Both the position numbers and the translations under genes were made by a program. Below the pieces are notes generated by a model. That model saw only the letters and a program-made list of their open reading frames with translations, had not been told where the DNA came from and did no database searches. From Marinobacter sp. ELB17 (GTDB taxonomy: Bacteria > Pseudomonadota > Gammaproteobacteria > Pseudomonadales > Oleiphilaceae): 64,000 nucleotides of DNA. Numbering within the stretch: the stretch's first letter is position 1; each line of letters opens with the position of its first letter. Shown here piece by piece: positions 27,586 to 36,330 of the stretch. The stretch lies in contig NZ_AAXY01000011.1 of the NCBI RefSeq assembly GCF_000169375.1, positions 40,438 to 104,437 of the forward strand, read 5' to 3'.

Positions 27586-27705
27586 GGATAAAAATAATTC
27601 AGTCGCGTAATACTTTGCCTGTGCCTACACTGCCTGTGCGTACACTGGACAGTAGTCGCAAACCGCGGGTGTCAGTAGCGCTCAGTCAGCGTAGGAGGTA
27701 AAACA

Positions 27706-28914
27706 ATGGATTTTTCAATTTCCGCCAAAGGCCAGGATTATCTGGAGCGGGTAAAACACTTCATGGCCGACGAGATTGTTCCGGTAGAAGCACAGTACCA
27801 CTGGGAGTTGGCGGCGCTAGATAACCGTTGGGTGGTGCTGCCCGTTATCCGCGAACTGAAGGCCAAAGCCCGTGAGCAAGGTCTGTGGAATCTGTTTTTC
27901 CCCGATGACACCTACGGTTGTGGCCTGCTGAATTCCGACTACGCGCTGATTGCCGAGGAGACCGGTCGCAGCTTTATTGCGCCGGAGATCTTCAACTGCA
28001 ACGCGCCAGACACCGGCAACATGGAGGTGCTGATCCATTACGGCTCAAATCAGCAGAAAGCAGAATGGCTGCCGCGTCTGCTGAGTGGTGAAGTTCGCTC
28101 GGCCTTTTGTATGACCGAACCCGACGTGGCCTCGTCAGACGCGACGACTATGGCGGCTACCGCCACGGTGGACGGTGATGAGGTGGTGCTGAACGGGCGT
28201 AAGTGGTGGAGCACAGGTGTGGGCCATCCGGACTGCAAGGTCGCCATTTTTATGGGCGTAACCGATACAGATGCTGCCAAGCACCGTCGCCATTCGATGG
28301 TGTTGGTGCCGATGGACGCGCCGGGTGTCAGTATTGAGCGCATGTTGCCGGTATTTGGCGCCTTTGATGAGCCCTACGGCCATGGCGTGGTGGCGTTTGA
28401 TAATGTGCGACTGCCGGTTTCGGCGTTTATTGCCGGGCCTGGCCGCGGCTTTGAGGTTGCCCAGGGCCGTTTGGGGCCGGGGCGGGTGCACCACTGCATG
28501 CGTGCCATTGGCGCTGCTGAGCGGGCGCTGGAACTGCTGATTAAGCGTGCGTTATCCCGTGAGGCGTTCGGTCGGCCTTTGGCTAAATTGGGGGGCAATG
28601 TGGACAAGATTGCCAACGCGCGTATGGCCATCGAGCAAGCGCGTTTGTTGACGTTGAAGTGCGCCTGGGCCTTGGATACCAAGGGCATTGCTGGAGCATT
28701 GCAGGAGGTGTCGATGATCAAGGCGCTGGTGCCGCAGATGCTGCAGACGATTGTGGATGACGCTATTCAGATTCACGGCGGAGCCGGGGTGAGTGATGAT
28801 GATTTTCCGCTGACGGCGTTGTTTGCGTATGCGCGGGTTTTACGCCTAGCGGATGGGCCGGATGAGGTGCATCGAGCGATGGTGGCTCGGCTTGAGTTGC
28901 GTAAGTACAAATAG
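27706..28914 (+). CDS. acyl-CoA dehydrogenase, ACAD10/ACAD11 (LvaC-like) subfamily
   Basis: FAD enzyme of the acyl-CoA dehydrogenase fold, 402 residues. Flavin contacts CMTEPDVASSDATT (near 134-147) and WWSTG are present, and the C-terminal helix bundle includes QIHGGAGVSDD. The usual YEGT catalytic loop is replaced by LADGPDEVH, placing Asp 383 where many ACADs have the base Glu. The ADGPDEVH form is typical of ACAD10/ACAD11-like enzymes, which in known cases release phosphate from 4-phosphoacyl-CoA rather than simply dehydrogenate. The paired kinase at 29962 supports that reading here. ATG 27706 has GGAGG upstream. It is first gene of a five-gene operon. Confidence 0.85.
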   Translation: MDFSISAKGQDYLERVKHFMADEIVPVEAQYHWELAALDNRWVVLPVIRELKAKAREQGLWNLFFPDDTYGCGLLNSDYALIAEETGRSFIAPEIFNCNAPDTGNMEVLIHYGSNQQKAEWLPRLLSGEVRSAFCMTEPDVASSDATTMAATATVDGDEVVLNGRKWWSTGVGHPDCKVAIFMGVTDTDAAKHRRHSMVLVPMDAPGVSIERMLPVFGAFDEPYGHGVVAFDNVRLPVSAFIAGPGRGFEVAQGRLGPGRVHHCMRAIGAAERALELLIKRALSREAFGRPLAKLGGNVDKIANARMAIEQARLLTLKCAWALDTKGIAGALQEVSMIKALVPQMLQTIVDDAIQIHGGAGVSDDDFPLTALFAYARVLRLADGPDEVHRAMVARLELRKYK

Positions 28915-29096
28915 ATTTTTATTTGGCATAGGATTTTTGCGCCTAAAGCGCTAAATACGGAGTTTGGCGACTTGCCGTTGGTGCGGATGAAACACGCCTC
29001 AAGGCTCCCAGCGCGGTTTGGGCTCCGCCACTTACGGCTCCGCACAGTTTCAGCCGGTTTTTGTATCAACCGTTTTTCAAACATCAGGACATAACT

Positions 29097-29918
29097 ATGA
29101 CAACAAGAGTATTTATTACCGGTGGAGCCAGTGGTTTGGGGCGAGCGATTGCGCTGCGCTATGCTCGTGAGGGAGCAAAGGTTTGCATTGGCGATGTGAA
29201 TCCGCAGCAGGGCGCTTTGGTGGAGCAGGAAATCAGTAAGGCGGGGGGCGAGGGCTATTATGTGGATTGTGATGTTCGCCGGTTGAAGGATCTGGAGCGG
29301 GTTCGGGATGATTTGGCCGCGCGTTGGGGCGGGGTGGATATTGTGGTGAATAACGCCGGTGTGGCGTCGGCCGGGTCTATTGAAGACACGCCGATGGCGG
29401 ATTGGGAGTGGATTCTGGATATCAACGTGTTGGGCGTGGTGCGTGGTTGTAAGGCGTTTACACCGATGTTCAAACAGCAGGGCGCGGGTACGTTTGTGAA
29501 TATTGCGTCTATGGCGGGCCTGATGCTGGCACCGATGATGAACAGTTACAATGTGTCCAAGGCCGGTGTAATTGCTCTATCGGAAACCATGAGCCAAGAG
29601 CTGCGCGAGAGCGGTATTCAGGTCAGTTGCGTGTGCCCGGCGTTTTTCCAGACCAATCTGACCGAAGGTATGCGTTCGGTGATTCCCGGTATTCAGGGCA
29701 ATGTCGCCAAGTTGATGAAGCGCTCCACGATTTCTGCGGAAGATGTGGCCGATGACATTTTTCGGGCGGTTCAGAGCAACACTTTTTGGGTTCTGCCCCA
29801 CGTTAAGGAGCGCCGTATGTGGGTCCTCAAGCGCCACGCTCCCTGGGCTTTTGACTGGCTGATGCATCAGGGCAGTAAGAGCTGGATTAAAAAGATGGGC
29901 GCGAAGCCCAAATCCTGA
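29097..29918 (+). CDS. short-chain dehydrogenase/reductase (SDR), first of the operon
   Basis: Classical SDR of 273 residues. It has the cofactor loop TGGASGLGRA (near 7-16), NNAG (near 82), Ser in IASMAG (near 137) and the YNVSKAG active-site Tyr/Lys (near 151-155). A basic C-terminal tail of about 40 residues (RRMWVLKRHAPW and on) exceeds the core fold, similar to many SDRs linked to acyl-CoA catabolism. ATG 29097 has AGGAC 8 bases upstream; an upstream in-frame start is rejected for lack of a ribosome site. It sits 182 bp after the acyl-CoA dehydrogenase and just before the kinase. Its substrate is not known. Oxidation or reduction of a hydroxy/keto acyl-CoA is inferred. Confidence 0.85.
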   Translation: MTTRVFITGGASGLGRAIALRYAREGAKVCIGDVNPQQGALVEQEISKAGGEGYYVDCDVRRLKDLERVRDDLAARWGGVDIVVNNAGVASAGSIEDTPMADWEWILDINVLGVVRGCKAFTPMFKQQGAGTFVNIASMAGLMLAPMMNSYNVSKAGVIALSETMSQELRESGIQVSCVCPAFFQTNLTEGMRSVIPGIQGNVAKLMKRSTISAEDVADDIFRAVQSNTFWVLPHVKERRMWVLKRHAPWAFDWLMHQGSKSWIKKMGAKPKS

Positions 29919-29961
29919 AGGTGCCGGCACGGTCGAATTTTGTAAAACGGGAGTGGATGTA

Positions 29962-31026
29962 ATGAGTCAGATCGATCAGGCGGTAGCGGTGCGCGATGGC
30001 GAGGAGCTGGATGCCTCAGCGGTCGATCGCTTTATGAAGCAGGCGGTGGCTAATCTGAAGGGCAAGCCGGTGATTCGCCAGTATCCCGGTGGTGCTTCAA
30101 ATCTGACGTATCAGGTGGATTACGGCTCGCATTCGTTTGTCCTACGCCGGCCGCCGTTGGGCAAAATTGCCCGTTCAGCCCACGATATGCTGCGCGAAGC
30201 CCGTGTGATGGCGGCGCTCAAGCCAGTTTACGGTTATGTGCCAGAAATTGTTGCCACCTGCGATGACCACAGCGTTCTGGGCTGTGATTTTTACGTGATG
30301 CAGCGCCTTGAAGGCGTAATTCTACGCCAGGATTTCCCGGCGGACCTGACCATGCCAGCAGAAGACGTTCGCACACTTTGCACGAACGTGATTGATAAAC
30401 TGGTTGAGCTGCACAAGGTGGATGCCGAAGCTGCGGGCCTGAGCCATCTCGGCAAGGGCGAGGGTTATGTGCAGCGTCAGATCCGTGGTTGGAGCGAACG
30501 CTTTGTAAAAGCCCGAACTGACGATGTAGGCGATTTTGCCACGGTAATGCAATGGCTGAATGACAAGATGCCAGACGATGTCGCCCAAGTGGTCATCCAC
30601 AACGATTACCGTTTCGACAACGTGGTGCTGAATCCCGACAACCCGTTCGAGGTGATTGGGGTGCTGGATTGGGAAATGGCGACCATTGGCGATCCGTTGA
30701 TGGATTTGGGCAACAGTCTGGCCTATTGGATACAGGCGGATGACGAGGCGCCATTTAAGATGTTGCGGCGCCAGCCAACCCATCAGCCGGGCATGCTGAC
30801 TCGCGACGAGGTCGTCACTTACTACGCTCAACAATCAGGGCGACAGATCGATAACTTTGATTTTTACGAGGTTTACGGTCTGTTTCGTCTGGCGGTGATT
30901 GTTCAGCAGATCTACACCCGCTATTACCATGGCCAGACCGCAGACCAGCGCTTTGCGATGTTTGGCCAGGCCGCCAATTATTTACAAATGCGCTGTGAAA
31001 AGCTGATTTTAAAGAGCAGCCTGTAA
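29962..31026 (+). CDS. aminoglycoside-phosphotransferase-like kinase (ACAD10/11 kinase domain or LvaA-like)
   Basis: Protein-kinase-fold phosphotransferase of 354 residues. The N-lobe runs through VIRQYPGGASNLTYQVDYG and SFVLRRPP, with the ATP-binding Arg/Lys region. The catalytic loop is VIHNDYRFDNVVLN (near 208-221), and the metal Asp is in VLDWEMATIGDPLMDLG (near 233-249). This subgroup is the free-standing counterpart of the kinase domain fused in ACAD10/ACAD11 and of LvaA. Those enzymes phosphorylate the hydroxyl of 4-hydroxyacyl-CoA. ATG 29962 follows GGGAG. It overlaps the next gene by one base. The real substrate is inferred from the pairing with the dehydrogenase. Confidence 0.85.
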   Translation: MSQIDQAVAVRDGEELDASAVDRFMKQAVANLKGKPVIRQYPGGASNLTYQVDYGSHSFVLRRPPLGKIARSAHDMLREARVMAALKPVYGYVPEIVATCDDHSVLGCDFYVMQRLEGVILRQDFPADLTMPAEDVRTLCTNVIDKLVELHKVDAEAAGLSHLGKGEGYVQRQIRGWSERFVKARTDDVGDFATVMQWLNDKMPDDVAQVVIHNDYRFDNVVLNPDNPFEVIGVLDWEMATIGDPLMDLGNSLAYWIQADDEAPFKMLRRQPTHQPGMLTRDEVVTYYAQQSGRQIDNFDFYEVYGLFRLAVIVQQIYTRYYHGQTADQRFAMFGQAANYLQMRCEKLILKSSL

Positions 31027-31745
31027 TGGCAACGATTTATCTGGTGCGCCACGGCCAGGCCAGCTTTGGCGCTGAAGATTACGATCGCCTTTCGCAAATC
31101 GGCTGGCAGCAGGGGCGGGTGCTGGGGCGCGCACTGAGGTGTTCGCAAGCGGCGACAGCAAAGCCGCAGGCGGTTTTTGGCGGTACGTTGCGGCGCCATC
31201 GGGAAACCGTGGAGGCTATGGCTCGCGGTTTTGGTGACGGCCTGCCAGCTATGCAGGTGGCGTCCGGTTTTGATGAGTTTGACCATGTGGCGCTGATTCA
31301 CCGCCACCGGCCCCAGTGGCAGGACCATAGCGTGATGGCGCGGGATCTGGCTGCTTCCATCGCGCCGGCCAAGACGTTTCAAGTGGAATTTGTCGCGGCG
31401 GTCCAGCGCTGGGCCAGTGGCGGCTTTGATCACGAATACGCGGAAAGCTGGCTCGGGTTCAAGGCACGGGTTTTGGCGGCGTTGGACGAGGCAGTCAGCT
31501 GCGCCGCGGGTAAAGATCTGCTGGTTGCAACCTCAGGTGGCCCCATCGCAGTGATAGTGCAAGCGCTGCTTGATCTGAGCGATGAACGCACTCTGGACTT
31601 GAACAGCATGATCGCCAACACCAGCGTTACCCGAGTGCTTTATAGCAGCCGCGGGCGCCATAGCGACAGTCGGCGCAGTTTGGCGGTGTTCAACAATTAC
31701 AGCCACCTGGAGGCGGAAGACCCCGCCCTGGTAACCTTTCGCTAA
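31026..31745 (+). CDS. histidine phosphatase family protein (phosphoglycerate-mutase-like)
   Basis: Branch 1 histidine phosphatase of 239 residues. The RHGQ motif with the catalytic His sits at the N-terminus (LVRHGQASFG, His near 9). A second Arg lies in the GGTLRRHRET region and the distal His pocket is in ATSGGPIAV (the usual His is replaced by a Gly-Pro segment, so activity needs proof). The ATG overlaps the kinase stop by one base. Histidine phosphatases recur in this kinase/dehydrogenase operon type, which suggests removal of a phospho-dead-end or regulation, but this is inference. Confidence 0.8.
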   Translation: MATIYLVRHGQASFGAEDYDRLSQIGWQQGRVLGRALRCSQAATAKPQAVFGGTLRRHRETVEAMARGFGDGLPAMQVASGFDEFDHVALIHRHRPQWQDHSVMARDLAASIAPAKTFQVEFVAAVQRWASGGFDHEYAESWLGFKARVLAALDEAVSCAAGKDLLVATSGGPIAVIVQALLDLSDERTLDLNSMIANTSVTRVLYSSRGRHSDSRRSLAVFNNYSHLEAEDPALVTFR

Positions 31746-31783
31746 CAATTTCGCCAAAAACTTCGCTAAAAACAGGGAAATCC

Positions 31784-32551
31784 ATGAGCACAAATCTGTT
31801 TGATCTGAACGGAAAAACCGCGTTAATCACCGGTGCCAGCCGCGGTATTGGCGAGAGCATTGCTCGCACATTAGCCGCCCAAGGCGCCCACGTGATTGTC
31901 AGCAGTCGCAAACTGGACGGCTGCGAGGCGGTGGCCAGCAGTATTCGCAGCGCTGGCGGCAGCGCCGAGGCCTTCGCCTGCCATATTGGCGAGATGGACC
32001 AGATTGACGCGGTTTGGGAACATATCGCACAAAAGCACGGCAAGCTGGACATTCTGGTGAACAACGCTGCTACCAACCCCTATTTTGGGCCGGTAGAAGA
32101 CACCGATATGGCCGCCTTCAATAAAACCGTGGATGTGAATATTCGCGGTTACTTTTTTATGTGCGCCAAGGGTGCCCAGCTAATGAAAAAACACGGTGGC
32201 GGAGCCATTGTGAATGTGGCGTCGGTAAATGGCGTTAACCCCGGGCACTTTCAGGGTATCTATTCCATTACCAAGGCCGCAGTCATTTCCATGACCAAGT
32301 CTTTCGCCATGGAATTGGGGCCAATGAACATTCGGGTGAACGCGCTTTTACCGGGGCTGACTGATACAAAATTTGCCAGCGCGCTGACCAGCAACGAAGC
32401 GATCAAAAAACAGGCGATGGCACACATACCCATGAAGCGGGTAGCCAGCCCGGACGAAATGGCGGGCACAGTGCTGTATCTGGTATCGGCCGCATCCAGT
32501 TACACCACCGGTGCTTGTGTGAACGCTGACGGTGGCTATTTAACCATTTGA
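31784..32551 (+). CDS. short-chain dehydrogenase/reductase (SDR), last of the operon
   Basis: Classical SDR of 255 residues, FabG/glucose-dehydrogenase-like. Motifs: TGASRGIGES (near 16-25), NNAA (near 94-97), Ser in VASVNG, and YSITKAAV for the catalytic Tyr/Lys (near 161-165). The C-terminus ends in CVNADGGYLTI, a common finish for NAD(P)-linked 3-oxoacyl/hydroxyacyl reductases. It begins 38 bp after the histidine phosphatase and ends just before the facing lipoprotein gene. Probably acts on a hydroxyacyl or ketoacyl intermediate of the same pathway. Confidence 0.83.
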   Translation: MSTNLFDLNGKTALITGASRGIGESIARTLAAQGAHVIVSSRKLDGCEAVASSIRSAGGSAEAFACHIGEMDQIDAVWEHIAQKHGKLDILVNNAATNPYFGPVEDTDMAAFNKTVDVNIRGYFFMCAKGAQLMKKHGGGAIVNVASVNGVNPGHFQGIYSITKAAVISMTKSFAMELGPMNIRVNALLPGLTDTKFASALTSNEAIKKQAMAHIPMKRVASPDEMAGTVLYLVSAASSYTTGACVNADGGYLTI

Positions 32552-32572
32552 ATTGGCGCGAATGGCACTGCC

Positions 32573-33469
32573 TCAGACTGTAGGCAGCGGGCAGGTGAGT
32601 ACGTCAACGTCGCTTTTCAGTTCAGCGGCTTTAACTTTGACTTGTTCCAGGGCAGGTTCGCCACCCATTGCCAGTAGGTCGCTTAACAGTGTGGCCATAG
32701 CGTTTTTGCTTTGTGCCATGGTCTGCTGGTAAGCCAGTCCACGAGCCTGTTCTGGGTTTTGCAACAAATCGGCGATAACGCTGGCGAATTCTGCCTGCTG
32801 TCGCTGTTGCAGTGCTTCCAGAAACACTTGCTGCCAGCGCTCTCGACCTTCAAGCCAGACATCGGTTTGGCCGGCCTGGGCTGCAGACCAGCGCTGAATG
32901 CGGAAATACTGATCATCACTGAAGTCGCCCAGCCACGATTCAAGACGCTCCGCGGCACGTTCGGCGCGAGCCGAGGCAGTGGCTTCCGGGGAGCGCTTCA
33001 GCAAGTCCTGCTCTAGCTCTTGCTGGCGGTCGGCCATATTGGCCGCCAATTCCTGAACCTGCTCGTCACTCAATGTTTTAAGAAAGGCCACTACCATGGG
33101 CGTGGCTTTTTCAGTGAGTGCTGGCAGCAAGGCAAACAGTTGCTCCTGATGGAACTCCATACGCGTTGAATTCGTCAGTACAGCTGAGTTGGTATCGGCT
33201 ATAACGGTGCTTAACCAGCGTTCGTAACGGGGCAGCTCCCGGCTGCAATGCCATTGGCGAAAATCGCGAACGCTCTGTTCAAGGGCCTGCTGTTGGGCGC
33301 CGGTGAGTGATACATAGTCTTCCATCCACCACACCGTGCCCCAGTCCGCGTAACGGTAAGCCAGCTTGGCAGAGCTACAGCCGGCAACTGCCAGCACCAG
33401 CACCATCGTGGTTGCCAAACGTAATAAGGTGGCGGGTGTAATGCGTTGTGGCCGGGTGGGTGCAAACAT
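32573..33469 (-). CDS. DUF6279-like lipoprotein
   Basis: Predicted lipoprotein of 298 residues. The signal peptide ends in the lipobox LAVAGC (Cys near 31). The mature part opens with SSAKLAYRYADW and is helix-rich, with coiled segments full of Gln and Glu such as DRQQELEQDLL. This pattern matches the DUF6279 group found in Pseudomonas-like bacteria. The function is unknown. It converges with the SDR gene at 32551 and is divergent from the DUF2798 gene. Confidence 0.75.
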   Translation of the reverse strand: MFAPTRPQRITPATLLRLATTMVLVLAVAGCSSAKLAYRYADWGTVWWMEDYVSLTGAQQQALEQSVRDFRQWHCSRELPRYERWLSTVIADTNSAVLTNSTRMEFHQEQLFALLPALTEKATPMVVAFLKTLSDEQVQELAANMADRQQELEQDLLKRSPEATASARAERAAERLESWLGDFSDDQYFRIQRWSAAQAGQTDVWLEGRERWQQVFLEALQQRQQAEFASVIADLLQNPEQARGLAYQQTMAQSKNAMATLLSDLLAMGGEPALEQVKVKAAELKSDVDVLTCPLPTV

Positions 33470-33583
33470 TAAACGCTACCTAAAAGATCGTTTACTTATT
33501 ACTATGCGTATGGCATTGGCACACGCTATAGCCGTTATTACGTTTACGACAGTCGCTTGCTTTCAGACGTTACAGGAATGTTC

Positions 33584-33775
33584 ATGTCCCGCTTCAAATC
33601 TGCCCGAGTGCGCCAGCTTATTTTTGGCTTTTATATGTCCTGCATGATGTCATTACTGATGTCTGGGGTAATTACCTTTATGAACACCGGGCTGGATGGG
33701 CAGTTCGTATTCCGCTGGTTGCGTGCGTTTCTTGTGACTTGGGCCGTGGTTTTTCCGCTAAGTGCCAGGCAGTAG
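33584..33775 (+). CDS. DUF2798 small membrane protein
   Basis: A 63-residue protein with two membrane helices (about 10-30 and 41-58) and a short connecting loop GLDGQFVFRWLRAF. This is the DUF2798 pattern, a family of tiny inner-membrane proteins with no known function. ATG 33584 has AGGA 7 bases upstream and is preferred to the ATG two codons before. It lies between two minus-strand genes as a single unit. Confidence 0.75.
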   Translation: MSRFKSARVRQLIFGFYMSCMMSLLMSGVITFMNTGLDGQFVFRWLRAFLVTWAVVFPLSARQ

Positions 33776-33816
33776 GCTTGCGAATTAGCCAGACGGGACA
33801 CTAGACCGGTTGCCCA

Positions 33817-35388
33817 CTACTGCAGAATGCGGTTTTCGCTCTGGCCTGCGGATTGTGACAGGGTCGTCGGCACTGGCGGTTTGTGATGCAGTGAATACAA
33901 AATGCGGTCGAGCACCGCTTGGCCGTTCCAGGCCGGGTTGTGATTGACCATGCCCACTACGGCCCAGGTGGTGTTGTTCTGATCACGAGTAAAACCGGCA
34001 ATGGAACGCACATTTTCCAGGTAACCGGTTTTGATCCTGCCTTCGCCCTTCATACCCGTGTTCCGCAGCCTGCGGGCCATGGTGCCATCCATTGCAATCA
34101 AGGGCATTGACGCCATCAAGTCCGCTGAATATCGGCTATTCCAGGCATTTCTCAGAATATCCACGCCTTGGCGTGCACTGATGCGACCATGTCGGGTTAA
34201 ACCGGCCCCGTTATCGATCACCATACCGGTGGTGTTAATACCTTTATCTTCCAGCCAGCTGTAAATGGCACGAATACCGGTTACCCGGTCATCGTTGTCG
34301 GCAGCTGTGCGTTTTTCTGCGCCAATACCCAGTAGCAGCTGGCGCGCCATCACGTTACTGCTCCATTTATTGATATCGCGCACCATGGTTACCAAATCTG
34401 GCGATGTGGTGCGCATAACCAGTTTAGCGTTCTCAGGCGTACTGCCCACGCTGTTGATGCCGCTGATTTCCACACCCATTTCTGCCAGTAGCGAGCGGAT
34501 CATCGATGCGCTGTAGCGCTCATGGGATTGCAGAGACAAGTAGCGTGTGGTTCGACAGCCCTTGGGTAATGTGCCTTTAACGGACACAGTCACGCTTTGG
34601 TCGCTGTGAAAAACCGGTGTCCAGATGAATGAACCGCGGCCCGGGCAGGGGCCTTCGGCGGAGGCAACTACCTGGTTGTCGATCACCACTTCAGCCAGAT
34701 TCGGTGTACTCCATGCGCGGGTGCCGCGTTCGTCTGAACGAACCTCCAGCTGGCTCAGGTTGAGGTTCGTCAGGTACGCAGAGGGTTCCACCAGAAACGG
34801 GGCGTGGGGGTTGCTGCCGTTATCGTGGAAAGGCGGAAAACCGCCGTCAATCTGGAAATAGCTGCCGTCTAGAATCAGGTCGCCATTGACTCTTGTTATG
34901 CCCATGTCCCGCAGTTCTCTGAGCGTTGACCATAACCGCTCGAAGGTCAGTTTTGGATCACCGCCGAAGCGCACATAAAGGTTGCCATTAAGCGTGCTGT
35001 CGGACATGTCACCGTTGGTCAGAAAATCCGTGTCCCAAGTGTAGTTGGGCCCGAGTATCTCCAAGGCGGCGTAGGTGGTCAGGACTTTCATGATGGAGCC
35101 AGGGCTCATCAGGGTGTCGGCATTAATAAACTGCTCTACGCCCGGCCCGTTCATAGGCAGCGCGGCCATGCCCAAGGCGCTGTCGCTGTTCAGCGACTTG
35201 CTGGCATAGGCCCGCATAGTGCCGTTCCATGCGCCTGCCTGCGCCATTGCGCTTTGGCCATTCGTGTCTACGGCCAGTGCCGGGGCCCCCGGCCATGCCA
35301 GCAGTGCAGCTAACGCCAACCCGCGTAGGCGGCGAGCCGGAGCCGGCAGGGCAGTAAACGCGTTCACAGTGGGAAACGAGCAGGGCAT
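33817..35388 (-). CDS. dacB: D-alanyl-D-alanine carboxypeptidase/endopeptidase (PBP4, S13 family)
   Basis: Periplasmic low-molecular-mass penicillin-binding protein that trims or cleaves peptidoglycan crosslinks. A signal peptide spans residues about 20-40, ending in APALAV. The S13 catalytic set is present: the nucleophile Ser in SPGSIMK (S98 to K101), SSN in KWSSNVMAR, and KTG in RIKTGYLENVRSIAG. The large inserted domain between the first two motifs is that of PBP4. At 523 residues it is slightly longer than E. coli DacB (477). The start at 35388 gives the complete signal peptide. Confidence 0.9.
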   Translation of the reverse strand: MPCSFPTVNAFTALPAPARRLRGLALAALLAWPGAPALAVDTNGQSAMAQAGAWNGTMRAYASKSLNSDSALGMAALPMNGPGVEQFINADTLMSPGSIMKVLTTYAALEILGPNYTWDTDFLTNGDMSDSTLNGNLYVRFGGDPKLTFERLWSTLRELRDMGITRVNGDLILDGSYFQIDGGFPPFHDNGSNPHAPFLVEPSAYLTNLNLSQLEVRSDERGTRAWSTPNLAEVVIDNQVVASAEGPCPGRGSFIWTPVFHSDQSVTVSVKGTLPKGCRTTRYLSLQSHERYSASMIRSLLAEMGVEISGINSVGSTPENAKLVMRTTSPDLVTMVRDINKWSSNVMARQLLLGIGAEKRTAADNDDRVTGIRAIYSWLEDKGINTTGMVIDNGAGLTRHGRISARQGVDILRNAWNSRYSADLMASMPLIAMDGTMARRLRNTGMKGEGRIKTGYLENVRSIAGFTRDQNNTTWAVVGMVNHNPAWNGQAVLDRILYSLHHKPPVPTTLSQSAGQSENRILQ

Positions 35389-35612
35389 AATAGCGTCCGA
35401 AGTGGCAGGGCGGCGTTGCGTATTGATTAAACTTTCGACACATTAAACAGTAGCTTATTTTCTCCGCAGCTACCATTCACAAGGCTCAGCAAACCATTAA
35501 ATATTCTTCCTAGCTTGTTTTTTATAAAAGGACATTGAATGAACAACTCTTTGACGCTCACATTCAGCGTTCGTGGTGCGGTTACGACATCTCTTCTAAT
35601 GGGAGGAGATTA

Positions 35613-36032
35613 ATGATGGCGTACAGCGGCCGGTGTCTCTGTGGCGATATTCAGTTTCAGTATGGCGGCCCCCTGGGCCCGGTGGTCTTGTGCCACTGCA
35701 AACAGTGTCAGCGGGCGCACGGTAGTGCGTTTTCCGCCAGCGCGCCGGCACAGGCAATTCACATGCAGTGGCTGATCGGCGCAGACCAGTTAAAAGAATA
35801 CGCTTCCAGCCCGGGCAAATACCGCGGCTTTTGTGGCCGCTGCGGCTCTCAGCTGTATAGCAGGGTAGACGCCATTCCCGCCATTTTGCGGCTGCGGGTA
35901 GGCGCGCTGGAAAAGCCTCTGGGTAAAGTCGCGGCCCAACACGTGTATGTAGCCGCGCAGTCAGACTGGTTTCAGATCACCGATTCGCTACCACAGTTTG
36001 ATAAGACGGAGCGCACGAACGACCCCCACTGA
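35613..36032 (+). CDS. GFA/CENP-V family zinc protein
   Basis: A 139-residue protein of the GFA (glutathione-dependent formaldehyde-activating enzyme-like) family. Zinc ligands appear as CLCG (near 9-12), CHCKQC (near 30-35) and CGRCGS (near 76-81). The YSGRCLCGDI opening and the RVGALEKPLG segment are characteristic. Members bind zinc and glutathione, but most are not proven enzymes. ATG 35613 is preceded by GGAGGAG; an open frame upstream lacks a good ribosome site. The region 35389-35612 before it holds nothing else recognisable. Confidence 0.83.
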   Translation: MMAYSGRCLCGDIQFQYGGPLGPVVLCHCKQCQRAHGSAFSASAPAQAIHMQWLIGADQLKEYASSPGKYRGFCGRCGSQLYSRVDAIPAILRLRVGALEKPLGKVAAQHVYVAAQSDWFQITDSLPQFDKTERTNDPH

Positions 36033-36075
36033 GCTGTATGGGCGATTTGGCGAAGGGCATCCCTAATAAATTCAT

Positions 36076-36096
36076 TGCAAATAATAATTGTTCGCA
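36076..36096. promoter_or_regulatory. Fur-box-like palindrome with overlapping promoter elements
   Basis: TGCAAATAAT and ATTGTTCGCA flank a single A and form a 21-bp imperfect palindrome (8 of 10 pairs). It resembles Fur boxes of Pseudomonas-like bacteria. A TTGCAA (-35, 36075-36080) and TAAATT (-10, 36098-36103) spaced by 17 bases overlap it, so a bound repressor would block them. The downstream gene is the 36-residue peptide at 36220. No search has been run to confirm Fur. Confidence 0.45.
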
Positions 36097-36219
36097 TTAA
36101 ATTGTTTGTGTGGCGTTTCGCTGATGTTTGTGAAGGCGCACACATGGGCGGCGCCATCATAAGGCAGTTTAATGTTGGCCAATGCTGAATTGGGATACAT
36201 CTGGAATCAGGGAAGTGCT

Positions 36220-36330
36220 ATGACGCCGGAACAGGAATTGATGGGTGGGCTAAAAATTGCCGGAACTGCGGGTTTGTTTATCTGCCTTGTGCTGGCCGCG
36301 CTGGCTCTGACCGGTCAAGTTCCTTTATAA
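36220..36330 (+). CDS. 36-residue putative single-helix membrane peptide
   Basis: A short reading frame beginning ATG ACG CCG and ending TAA at 36330. It encodes MTPEQELMGG followed by one strongly hydrophobic helix (about residues 14-33) and a short VPL tail. AGGGAAG lies about 6 bases before the ATG. There is an upstream promoter/Fur-box candidate and a palindrome overlapping the stop. No family is recognised. Codons are common ones, and there is no overlap with other genes. Small membrane peptides of this kind are often regulators of larger membrane complexes, but nothing here shows a partner. Confidence 0.5.
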   Translation: MTPEQELMGGLKIAGTAGLFICLVLAALALTGQVPL

